Virus record (IMG/VR): IMGVR_UViG_3300025168_000763
Span: 1-22,059 of that record
Strand: one strand, 5' to 3'
DNA length: 22,059 nucleotides
Source: a virus
Shown here piece after piece: positions 1-4,524 of the stretch. The notes beneath the pieces are model-generated. The model searched no databases. It was not told where the DNA came from and saw only the letters and a program-made list of their open reading frames with translations. The stretch's first letter is position 1, and each line of letters begins with the position of its first letter. Position numbers and translations under genes: made by a program.

Positions 1-21
1 CGTTAAATTATGGATAGCTTT

Positions 22-46
22 TCACATACTTGTGATGGTATATAAA
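22..46. promoter_or_regulatory. Small dyad next to an AT-rich -10-like stretch
   Basis: TCACA (22-26) and TGTGA (31-35) form a perfect 5-bp inverted repeat with a 4-bp spacer. It is followed at once by TATATAAAAT (39-48), which contains a -10-like TATAAA at 41-46. No good -35 hexamer lies at the right distance. The dyad sits upstream of a run of small regulatory genes and could be an operator, but a dyad this short can arise by chance. Bases 1-60 otherwise show no gene. Confidence 0.2.
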
Positions 47-60
47 ATCTTTTTTGGTTT

Positions 61-234
61 ATGAGCCCAGTGTGTAAAATGGTAGATGTTCATGATGAGC
101 TAAAACGTGCACGTGACGCATTTTATAATGCTATGTTTGAAGATAATGAGGAAGAGATGCGTGCTGCAGATAATGCTGTTGGATATTATGAGTCCATGGA
201 CGGCATATCTTGCCCCGAATATCCAGGATTTTAG
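61..234 (+). CDS. Small acidic protein, unknown function (57 aa)
   Basis: An ORF of 57 codons runs from ATG 61 (alternative ATG at 79) to TAG 232-234. The protein begins MSPVCKMVDVHDELKRARDA and continues with an acidic, probably helical stretch (residues about 25-36, rich in D/E) ending CPEYPGF. It ends 10 bases before the next ATG, and the sequence after its stop supplies that gene's ribosome-binding site. An ORF in another frame covers part of the same DNA (from 107), but its first 46 codons look non-coding, while this frame has a balanced composition. No family recognised. No clear Shine-Dalgarno site precedes ATG 61. Moderately confident that it is a real phage small ORF. Confidence 0.45.
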   Translation: MSPVCKMVDVHDELKRARDAFYNAMFEDNEEEMRAADNAVGYYESMDGISCPEYPGF

Positions 235-244
235 AAAGGAAAAA

Positions 245-427
245 ATGATAAATAATTACATGACAAAAAATGAATTAGCAAAACTGCTTAACATTAGTCT
301 TGCAACTGTTAATAGAAAATTGAAAGAAATTCCTCACATTAAAATGGGGAATCATAGAGTGAGTAGAGTATTATTTGATCCTGAAAAAGTTAAAGAATAT
401 CTTAAAAAATTTGAGGTTAACACATAA
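245..427 (+). CDS. AlpA/excisionase-like helix-turn-helix protein (60 aa)
   Basis: Small DNA-binding protein of the MerR-like HTH_17/excisionase type. The start is ATG 245, because AAAGGA (235-240) is a good ribosome-binding site and the protein then opens MINNYMTKNELAKLLNIS. The frame is open further upstream but without coding character. The fold signature is 'TKNELAKLLNISLATVNRKL' (helix-turn-helix, residues about 7-26), a short wing, then 'DPEKVKEYLKKF' near the C-terminus, as in proteins that bind one half-site with a winged helix. Such proteins act as excisionases, prophage regulators or replication-initiator partners. It is followed 12 bases later by a second protein of the same general kind. 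Specific role (excision or transcription control) unknown; no integrase is visible in the window. Confidence 0.75.
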   Translation: MINNYMTKNELAKLLNISLATVNRKLKEIPHIKMGNHRVSRVLFDPEKVKEYLKKFEVNT

Positions 428-439
428 AGGAGAAATAGA

Positions 440-661
440 ATGAATAATGTTAATGGATTTGGAATGATTAAATTACATCTTAAAGGTAGTTTATTAAATG
501 AAGAGGAAGTATCTCATTTATTACAAATTAGCATTCCTAAATTACGTAAGGAAAGAATAAATAAAAATGGAATTCCGTATTATAAATTAAATGGTTCTGT
601 AAGATATAGTGTTAAAGATATTAAAACATACTTAAAATTTAATAGAATAGATGGAAATTGA
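440..661 (+). CDS. Second excisionase-like HTH protein (73 aa)
   Basis: A good Shine-Dalgarno AAAGGAGA precedes ATG 440. The protein shares the architecture of its upstream neighbour: an N-terminal helix pair (LNEEEVSHLLQISIPKLRKE, residues about 19-38), a turn with a wing (GIPYYKLNGSVRYSVKDIKTYL) and a basic C-terminus. 'GSVRYSVKDIKTYL' is the typical wing plus final helix of HTH_17/AlpA proteins ('vRf...dv..yl'). The N-terminal about 18 residues are an extension that the first protein lacks. The pair probably arose by duplication or forms a two-component regulator. The last 11 bases overlap the start proposed for the next gene. Function inferred from fold only. Confidence 0.7.
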   Translation: MNNVNGFGMIKLHLKGSLLNEEEVSHLLQISIPKLRKERINKNGIPYYKLNGSVRYSVKDIKTYLKFNRIDGN

Positions 662-929
662 CAAAATTCCTATGGTGCGTGTAACGTGGCTTGATGCCCG
701 TGATACGGAGACTGGTTGGATTGCGATTAAAGATATTATTGCTGCACCTTTGGCAACGTGCCAGGAGGTTGGGTATTTGGTAGTTAATAATGAGGAAAAG
801 GTAGTGGTCATGCGTTCGTGGTGCGTGGACCGGGATGATAACCATGGGGGTGGTGCTATTGCTATTCCACAAGGATGGGTAACAAAGATAGAATATTTAG
901 GAGTATCACATGCCGACGTACGAAATTAA
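651..929 (+). CDS. Conserved small phage protein, 'RVTWLDA' type (up to 92 aa)
   Basis: I recognise the opening 'MVRVTWLDARDTETGWI' and the pattern 'GYLVVNNEEKVVVM...' as a small beta-rich protein common in phages, without a known function. The start is uncertain. ATG 651 overlaps the previous gene by 11 bases; ATG 672 begins exactly at the family-like N-terminus. Neither has a clear ribosome-binding site, so translation may be coupled to the upstream gene. Its codons (CGT, GCC, ACG, GTG, CTT-rich) and higher GC differ visibly from the strongly A-ending genes on both sides, which suggests a separate origin. The 3' end overlaps the next gene by 20 bases and carries that gene's Shine-Dalgarno sequence. 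Confidence 0.7.
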   Translation: MEIDKIPMVRVTWLDARDTETGWIAIKDIIAAPLATCQEVGYLVVNNEEKVVVMRSWCVDRDDNHGGGAIAIPQGWVTKIEYLGVSHADVRN

Positions 930-1299
930 TTTATGGCAAGACAAAAAGATAGTAGAGAAAGTTGTTAAACAATTTCAAAACGATGATGAAGTAATAAAAT
1001 ACATAGCTGATAATTTTGATAGAACAGAAGATTTACCAAGATTAGATGCTGAAGCAGGTTATTTAAGACCAAAAAAGAGTGATGCAATCATTACATGGTC
1101 TAAAATTAGCACATATGTGCGCAAACATGCTCCAAAAAGAATGGAATTAACAGATGAAGAGAAAGAAATTAAAGATACATTAGAGAAAAGCATAACAAAA
1201 GAGGTAATAAATGAGTGGGGATACAATGAAATGATTAGACAAGTAGAACATTATTATTGGGGTCAACCTAACTCTAAAGGATTAGAGGAAAAAAGATAA
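910..1299 (+). CDS. Hypothetical protein, unknown function (129 aa)
   Basis: ATG 910 is preceded by AGGAG at 899-903, within the overlapping upstream gene. The product is soluble, charged and lysine/glutamate-rich, opening MPTYEINLWQDKKIVEKVVK. No transmembrane segment, signal peptide or recognisable catalytic motif is visible; the C-terminal half (residues about 75-115) is probably helical. Codon use is strongly A/T-ending, unlike the preceding gene. It ends in a TAATG overlap with the LexA-like gene, so the two are probably translated together. I do not recognise a family. Confidence 0.7.
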   Translation: MPTYEINLWQDKKIVEKVVKQFQNDDEVIKYIADNFDRTEDLPRLDAEAGYLRPKKSDAIITWSKISTYVRKHAPKRMELTDEEKEIKDTLEKSITKEVINEWGYNEMIRQVEHYYWGQPNSKGLEEKR

Positions 1300-1535
1300 T
1301 GGGTATTGGCAAAGGTATTACGAAGAAACAAGGATTAACACCTAAACAAGCGCAGTTTCTTAGGGTATTAACTGGGTTTATTCATCAAAACGGTTATTCA
1401 CCCTCTTATGAAGAGATGAAACAGATGAATGGCATGAAATCAAAGAGTAACGTGCATGAGTACATAAAAAACCTAGAAAAGCGCGGTTATTTAACATATG
1501 AGAAGTATTGTAATCGTACTATCATGCTAAAATAA
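1299..1535 (+). CDS. LexA-type winged-helix DNA-binding protein (78 aa)
   Basis: This is a free-standing version of the N-terminal DNA-binding domain of LexA. Visible landmarks are 'LTPKQAQFLRVLTGFIHQNGYSPSYEEM' (helix 1 and the 'G.sPS..Ei' motif that starts helix 2, residues about 13-40), 'KSKSNVHEYIKNLEKRGYL' (recognition helix and the 'L.kKGyl' segment, about 47-65) and a C-terminal wing strand. The S24 peptidase domain of true LexA is absent, so it cannot self-cleave in an SOS response. It overlaps the upstream gene by one base pair (TAATG). A GGTATTGG motif lies in its first codons and more copies lie just downstream, so autoregulation is possible but unproven. Confidence 0.8.
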   Translation: MGIGKGITKKQGLTPKQAQFLRVLTGFIHQNGYSPSYEEMKQMNGMKSKSNVHEYIKNLEKRGYLTYEKYCNRTIMLK

Positions 1536-1548
1536 AGAGGTATTGTAT

Positions 1549-1683
1549 ATGGCGCTGGATGCTCAAAAGTTTTTTTATTTTTCTTATACCGGGATATTGC
1601 CAATACTCCAATACCTTTTAGTGTTTTTGGTGTGTGATAAAGGATATTCGGTATTGGCAAGGTATTGGGAGTTCAAGGGTTAA
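1549..1683 (+). CDS. Possible 44-aa hydrophobic peptide
   Basis: AAAGAGG (1534-1540) sits at a workable distance before ATG 1549. The frame then stays open to TAA 1681-1683, just before the terminase small subunit start. The peptide has a hydrophobic stretch (residues about 14-28, ILPILQYLLVFLV) that could span a membrane. Against it, most of the DNA is occupied by CCAATACC-type sites and a T-rich tract, and the composition is unlike its neighbours. It may be a spurious ORF across a regulatory interval; low confidence. Confidence 0.25.
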   Translation: MALDAQKFFYFSYTGILPILQYLLVFLVCDKGYSVLARYWEFKG

Positions 1684-1778
1684 GCATGAAAAAAGAGGAA
1701 AAAGTAACTGAAATGAGTAAAAAAGACAGTATAATCAATAAGATAGATAAGGTTGGTGAAAAGGTTGTTGCCAATACC
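1600..1778. repeat. Cluster of CCAATACC/GGTATTGG sites around the terS start
   Basis: Perfect copies of the 8-mer CCAATACC lie at 1608-1615 and 1771-1778 (+ orientation) and 1650-1657 and 1661-1668 (as GGTATTGG). A further GGTATTGG is at 1302-1309, in the start of the LexA-like gene. A one-mismatch copy (1600-1607) directly abuts 1608-1615, giving an 8-bp tandem. The pair at 1650-1671 is an 11-bp tandem, GGTATTGGCAA then GGTATTGGGAG. The 1600-1615 pair and the 1650-1668 pair face each other as inverted arms. The set looks like a multi-site protein-binding region; candidates are a repressor such as the LexA-like protein, or TerS. Confidence 0.7.
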
Positions 1779-2357
1779 ATCCGTAATACCAGGGACATGG
1801 CATTAAAACACCCTAAAGGCGAAGATGGGTTGACTGATAGACAAAGAATATTTGTTGAATTGTACTCTGCTAATGAAGGTAGACTTACACCTACTGAATG
1901 TGCTAGACAGTCTGGATATAAACCAGAACGTGCAGCTGTAACAGCATCAGAGTTGTTAAATGTAAAAAAGTCACCCAAGGTTGTACAAGCTATAGTTAAA
2001 AGAAGAGAAGAGATTGCAAACACACATAAAGTTGAAATGGACAAGCATGTCCAAGAGTTGGCACGTCTGCGTGAGACTGCGCTTGATGCTAAGTCTTATA
2101 GTGCTGCAGTTAATGCTGAGCGGTTGCGTGGACAAGCTGCAGGATTGTACATTGACCGTAAAGAAATCAGAACTGGCAGTATTGACAGCATGTCCCGTGA
2201 TGAAGTTTTAAAACAATTAAAGGAATTAGGATTAGATGGAAAGTTCAGGAAAGAAAATAATAAGACTATCTTATCGGTCGAAGAAGAATCCGATAGCGAG
2301 CCAATTGACATCACCCCAGTGGAAACAAAAGGTGAACAAGAACAAGAAGAAGTATGA
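1686..2357 (+). CDS. terS: Terminase small subunit (TerS), about 223 aa
   Basis: DNA-recognition subunit of the packaging motor. The N-terminal part carries the Terminase_2-like signature 'LTDRQRIFVELY...LTPTECARQSGYKP' followed by 'ASELLNVKKSPKVVQAIVKRREE', a helix-turn-helix unit typical of TerS proteins. The middle (from about 'MDKHVQELARLRETALDAKSYSAAVNAER') is a long helical oligomerisation region; the C-terminus is acidic (EEESDSEPIDI...EQEQEEV), as expected for contact with TerL. I choose ATG 1686 (AAGGG at 1675-1679 upstream); a TTG start at 1665 or ATG 1713 are alternatives. Codons change towards CGT/CTG/GCT in the helical segment (about 2045-2150), a patch unlike the flanks. It overlaps the nuclease gene by four bases (ATGA). 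Confidence 0.85.
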   Translation: MKKEEKVTEMSKKDSIINKIDKVGEKVVANTIRNTRDMALKHPKGEDGLTDRQRIFVELYSANEGRLTPTECARQSGYKPERAAVTASELLNVKKSPKVVQAIVKRREEIANTHKVEMDKHVQELARLRETALDAKSYSAAVNAERLRGQAAGLYIDRKEIRTGSIDSMSRDEVLKQLKELGLDGKFRKENNKTILSVEEESDSEPIDITPVETKGEQEQEEV

Positions 2358-2788
2358 CCGCAAAACCGGAAACAAATTTTTGGAAGAGTGTAAAGACATA
2401 CTTAGAGGGTGGTAAGTATTTAGTATCGCGTATTGAGTCTTACGTTACACCAGGATTCCCAGATTGCATAGTATATCATGAGGATTGTGGATTCTTTACG
2501 TTAGAATTAAAAGTAATGAGGCGTAATAAAAAAGGGGACGCAAAAGTACTCATATCACCTCTACAACATGCCTTCCATGTCTCTTATTCTATGCGGCGTG
2601 CTCCTGTATTTATCCTAATTACGGACCCCGGGAAGGGGGTCGTAAAGCTTTTTGACGGTAGTCAAACTCCCAAACTCCGTGATTCTACCAACTTGGACGA
2701 AGGACCAAGGCCCTTGTACCACGGCCCGCTGGCCGGGATGCAGCTGACGCAGTTCGCAAACTCCAAAAGTCCCAAACTCCGGGAATAA
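2354..2788 (+). CDS. VRR-NUC-type PD-(D/E)XK nuclease (144 aa)
   Basis: Small nuclease of the VRR-NUC/Holliday-junction-resolvase-like superfamily. Visible active-site pattern: 'TPGFPDCIVYH' (the Asp of G-x-PD), 'FFTLELKV' (the E-x-K motif), then 'ISPLQHAFHVSY', the usual Q-rich helix after the core. Phages use such enzymes to process branched DNA before packaging. It starts inside the TerS stop codon (ATGA) and is probably translationally coupled. The core ends near residue 105 ('FILITDPGKGVVKLFDG'). The remaining about 38 residues come from GC-rich repeat DNA and contain two copies of a '(T/S)PKLR' motif encoded by the dispersed repeat described below. So the gene's 3' end seems to have been extended by, or to host, two repeat units. 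Confidence 0.8.
   Translation: MTAKPETNFWKSVKTYLEGGKYLVSRIESYVTPGFPDCIVYHEDCGFFTLELKVMRRNKKGDAKVLISPLQHAFHVSYSMRRAPVFILITDPGKGVVKLFDGSQTPKLRDSTNLDEGPRPLYHGPLAGMQLTQFANSKSPKLRE
2663..2737 (+). repeat. Composite repeat unit A
   Basis: Two perfect tandem copies of CAAACTCC (2663-2678), then about 45 bp, then a GC-rich segment with repeated GGCC (2722-2737), followed by AGCTGACG. It lies within the 3' end of the nuclease gene and is translated there as QTPKLR. Confidence 0.6.
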
Positions 2789-2843
2789 ACCTCCCGTCAT
2801 TCGCCTTATGGAGCTGCTGGTTTGTACGCCGGGCGCGCCGGGG
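2757..2843 (+). repeat. Composite repeat unit B
   Basis: Three tandem 8-mers (CAAACTCC, AAAAGTCC, CAAACTCC; 2757-2780), then about 50 bp, then a GC-rich segment centred on the palindrome GGCGCGCC (2832-2839), then AGCTGATG at 2853. The first part encodes the last residues of the nuclease (NSKSPKLRE). Confidence 0.7.
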
Positions 2844-2892
2844 AAACTATGGAGCTGATGATCGGCGGACTTATGCCATTCTGCCATTTCCT

Positions 2893-2977
2893 AAAAGTCC
2901 CAAACTCCTGACTATTTCTCCCCAACCTGTGCCTAATGAAGAAATATGTTCTCGCCCGCCCGGGCGCCCGCGGGAAC
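2893..2977 (+). repeat. Composite repeat unit C
   Basis: AAAAGTCC plus CAAACTCC (2893-2908) is a 16-bp exact match to 2765-2780 in unit B. About 40 bp later comes a GC-rich imperfect palindrome (2948-2977) with an 8-bp outer stem GTTCTCGC/GCGGGAAC (one T-G pair) and an internal CCCGCGGG. Confidence 0.7.
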
Positions 2978-3028
2978 AACACGGAAATAAAATGGCTGAA
3001 AACAGGGAAATTTTTTTGCTGGTAGCTG

Positions 3029-3057
3029 TTGACATCCCAGCGGAGCTGAGCTATATC
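3029..3057 (+). promoter_or_regulatory. Sigma70-like promoter in the control region
   Basis: A perfect -35 TTGACA (3029-3034) is followed 17 bases later by TATATC (3052-3057), a fair -10. No supported gene follows before 3782, so any transcript would be a leader or untranslated RNA crossing repeat units D and E, possibly an origin-activating transcript. Confidence 0.4.
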
Positions 3058-3236
3058 TATTGATAGAATGAGAAAGAGAGGCAAATATGGATTGACTAGG
3101 TTTATTAATACCAGTAAAATTGGCGGTTTTCTGCCTTATTATTGTACTGGTACTACGAAGTTCGGGGAGTTGGTGATGCGTTCACCTGCTGCGACCGGGC
3201 AGCATACGCTGCAGCCACAGCTGCTGCCTGGATCCT

Positions 3237-3316
3237 GAAACTCCTAAACTCCTGGAAGGTTCCATCCCAAAAAGCAGGATGGCCACCTTTCAGGTTTACG
3301 CACCGGGCGCGCCCGG
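3237..3316 (+). repeat. Composite repeat unit D
   Basis: GAAACTCC and TAAACTCC in tandem (3237-3252), then about 50 bp, then the perfect 14-bp palindrome CCGGGCGCGCCCGG (3303-3316). The approach to the palindrome (GTTTACGCA) resembles that of unit B (GTTTGTACG). Confidence 0.7.
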
Positions 3317-3384
3317 CGGAAAGACAGTCATGATTTATCATAATAAGAAGAAATGGTTTGGCTCTGCACAATATAGGAATGGAG

Positions 3385-3393
3385 TTATCCACA
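3385..3393 (+). promoter_or_regulatory. DnaA box 1
   Basis: TTATCCACA, an exact match to the bacterial DnaA-box consensus. One of three exact copies within 1.14 kb; I noticed none elsewhere in the window. Confidence 0.6.
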
Positions 3394-3411
3394 AGATATT
3401 TATCAATGTCC

Positions 3412-3440
3412 TTGGACGACCAACCTTGGTGTGGTATAAT
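3412..3440 (+). promoter_or_regulatory. Extended -10 promoter
   Basis: TATAAT (3435-3440) is preceded by TGG, giving an extended -10 (TGnTATAAT). A weak -35-like TTGGAC (3412-3417) sits at 17-bp spacing. The start would be near 3447, giving a leader of about 330 nt before the gene at 3782. It lies 18 bp downstream of DnaA box 1. Confidence 0.55.
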
Positions 3441-3458
3441 AAGACAGTTAATTAATTA

Positions 3459-3543
3459 GAGTATGGTCAGCGACCTAGTTGCTAACAGTAGAAACAAGTA
3501 CTCGACGAGGTTTGTGTGCGCATTCATCTCTCGCAAGAGAATG
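3459..3543 (+). other. Potentially structured leader RNA segment
   Basis: Directly downstream of the 3412-3440 promoter several short stems can form: GAGTA (3459-3463) with TACTC (3499-3503) enclosing a GGTC-AGC-GACC hairpin (3465-3475), and TCTC-GCAA-GAGA (a GNRA tetraloop, 3529-3540), alternatively CATTC/GAATG (3521-3543). It does not read as a tRNA or a known ribozyme. It may be a structured 5' leader or a small RNA; the stems are short. Confidence 0.25.
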
Positions 3544-3581
3544 GTACATCCGACAGACATGAGGCATGGTAGTTATATCTG

Positions 3582-3665
3582 TAAGTCCTCTAAACTCCTA
3601 AACTCCTAACTACCTCCCATCCATTATATTAGTACTGCACTTCCTGTTGTCCTGCCCCCGCGGGC
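3582..3665 (+). repeat. Composite repeat unit E
   Basis: TAAGTCC, then TAAACTCC twice in tandem (3591-3606), a degenerate TAACTACC (3607-3614), about 40 bp, then GCCCCCGCGGGC (3654-3665, core palindrome CCCGCGGG as in unit C), then AGCTGATG at 3674 as in unit B. Confidence 0.7.
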
Positions 3666-3700
3666 GATGGCTGAGCTGATGCGAGTGATGTGAGTTGTCT

Positions 3701-3743
3701 GCCCGGGTGCGACATCGTGTCACATGTACATTGTTAGTATAAT
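3701..3743 (+). promoter_or_regulatory. 24-bp element with dyad upstream of a -10 hexamer
   Basis: GCCCGGGTG is followed by the near-palindrome at 3708-3724 (arms TGCGACA and TGTCACA, 3-bp centre). A second copy of the 24-bp element lies at 4525-4548 (20 of 24 identical). A perfect TATAAT is at 3738-3743 and the dyad covers where its -35 would be; no good -35 hexamer is present. This is the layout of an activator-dependent or repressed promoter for the small genes starting at 3782. Confidence 0.4.
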
Positions 3744-3781
3744 ATGTATTGTATTAGTATTAATAAATAGAAAGAGAATAT

Positions 3782-4048
3782 ATGACAAAGAATGAATTTA
3801 AGGACATAGTTAAACGTGGTTTCTTTAGCTGTAAGTGGATTAAGAACGATGGCACAGTTGGTAAGATTAAACTAGGTGTACTAGGTAAGCTAGGCTATCG
3901 CTTTACTAAAGAGAAACAAGTAACTGAACACCCTAACTACGTCTTAGTATTTAGAATAAATAGTAGAGCTAAGTCAGACTTCCAACGTTGGGCAAATGTA
4001 AACCCCGACACAGTCTTTGAGATTAGTGGCAAGAGTTATCCACAATGA
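3782..4048 (+). CDS. Small SH3-like beta-barrel phage protein (88 aa)
   Basis: ATG 3782 follows AGAAAGAGA. The pattern 'FFSCKWIKNDGTVGKIKLG...HPNYVLVFRIN...RWANVNPDTVFEI' matches small phage proteins of the DUF2693/SH3-like kind, in which a 'KkDGt.R' turn begins a beta-barrel and a 'R.iN.dtv..i' strand ends it. Their function is unknown; they are often single-copy early proteins. Its last codons contain an exact DnaA box, and its stop overlaps the next ATG (ATGA). The family call is from memory of the pattern, so moderately sure. Confidence 0.6.
   Translation: MTKNEFKDIVKRGFFSCKWIKNDGTVGKIKLGVLGKLGYRFTKEKQVTEHPNYVLVFRINSRAKSDFQRWANVNPDTVFEISGKSYPQ
4036..4044 (+). promoter_or_regulatory. DnaA box 2, inside coding DNA
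   Basis: Exact TTATCCACA in the last sense codons of the 3782 gene (it spans the end of S-Y-P-Q). Confidence 0.5.
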
Positions 4049-4122
4049 ATGTAGCATTATTCTTAATAGGTGTTTCTATTATGTGGGTTGTAATGTATAG
4101 CTTTATTATAACAATTAGTTAA
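4045..4122 (+). CDS. 25-aa single-pass membrane peptide
   Basis: The ATG at 4045 overlaps the previous stop (ATGA) and the frame closes at TAA 4120-4122, just before the AAAGGAG ribosome site of the next gene. The product (MNVALFLIGVSIMWVVMYSF plus five residues) is almost wholly hydrophobic, enough for one membrane helix. Tight spacing on both sides supports translation. Possible roles include membrane signalling, superinfection exclusion or a holin accessory; none can be shown from sequence. Confidence 0.45.
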   Translation: MNVALFLIGVSIMWVVMYSFIITIS

Positions 4123-4134
4123 AGGAGAATTAGA

Positions 4135-4458
4135 ATGACTAACAAAAACGAAGAACAAACAATGGACTCATTAGTTCCTGTTGAATCAATCAAGGGTGTT
4201 GATATTACCCCTGTTATGCAAGAAGTAATAGAGTATGCTAAAGACCACGCAAGTTTTGGCGACTTGGAATCAATCATCTCATCTGTTCCTGCTAAGTCTA
4301 GCTTAGATTGGAAACTTATATCTGGCGTGCTTATGAATAGCACAGTTGAATGGGTTGTTGATAACAAAGGCAATAGTAATGTTGAATCAATAGATTTAAT
4401 TAGACATTTACAAAAAGATGTAGGGTACTTACTACAACGATTAGGTTTAGCTGGTTAG
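4135..4458 (+). CDS. Hypothetical protein, unknown function (107 aa)
   Basis: A strong Shine-Dalgarno AAAGGAG precedes ATG 4135. The protein is acidic and mixed, opening MTNKNEEQTMDSLVPVESIK. It is probably helical from about residue 28 ('MQEVIEYAKDH') to the end ('RHLQKDVGYLLQRLGLAG'), with no membrane helix and no catalytic signature. It is the last of three small genes in the control region and is followed by a hairpin and the virion-operon promoter. No family recognised. Confidence 0.65.
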   Translation: MTNKNEEQTMDSLVPVESIKGVDITPVMQEVIEYAKDHASFGDLESIISSVPAKSSLDWKLISGVLMNSTVEWVVDNKGNSNVESIDLIRHLQKDVGYLLQRLGLAG

Positions 4459-4475
4459 TCACTAGTTAATTCTCA

Positions 4476-4506
4476 GCACAGCTACTACTATATCTAGTGG
4501 CTGTGC
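4476..4506 (+). other. 12-bp-stem hairpin after the small-gene cluster
   Basis: Bases 4476-4487 pair with 4495-4506 (one G-T pair) around the 7-nt loop CTATATC. It lies 18 bases after the stop of the 4135 gene. No T-tract follows, so it is not a standard rho-independent terminator; it could be a transcript 3'-end stabiliser or part of the origin. Confidence 0.5.
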
Positions 4507-4512
4507 ATAACC

Positions 4513-4521
4513 TGTGGATAA
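4513..4521 (-). promoter_or_regulatory. DnaA box 3 (opposite strand)
   Basis: TGTGGATAA, the exact reverse complement of TTATCCACA. It sits between the hairpin and the second 24-bp element, about 130 bp before an AT-rich stretch (4649-4699). Confidence 0.6.
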
Positions 4522-4524
4522 GTC

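Noticed and set aside
107-244. N-terminal extension of the first HTH protein
   Set aside because: The 46 extra codons lack coding character, overlap the better 61-234 frame, and a good ribosome site precedes ATG 245.
1600-1671. CRISPR-like array
   Set aside because: Repeat units are only 8-11 bp, in mixed orientation and without regular spacers; they fit protein-binding sites.
1673-2044. 123-codon - strand ORF with hydrophobic segments opposite terS
   Set aside because: Antisense shadow; terS has recognisable family motifs in the other direction.
3068-3238. 56-codon + strand frame starting MRKRGKYGLTRF
   Set aside because: No Shine-Dalgarno sequence and it ends in a repeat 8-mer; it follows a promoter-like site but shows no coding character in its second half.
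3142-3333. 63-codon + strand frame and overlapping - strand frames (3153-3392, 2806-3084) in the control region
   Set aside because: No ribosome sites, composition dictated by GC-rich repeats, and every supported gene is on the + strand with different codon use.
3447-3600. tRNA or self-cleaving ribozyme in the leader
   Set aside because: No TTCGA-type T-loop, no seven-pair acceptor stem and no hammerhead core could be found; only short stems remain.
3708-3724. CRP-type site (TGTGA-N6-TCACA)
   Set aside because: The half-sites are separated by seven bases rather than six and the dyad centre differs, so CRP is not the likely ligand.
4476-4506. Rho-independent terminator
   Set aside because: The 12-bp stem is good but no T-tract follows, so I list it only as a hairpin.
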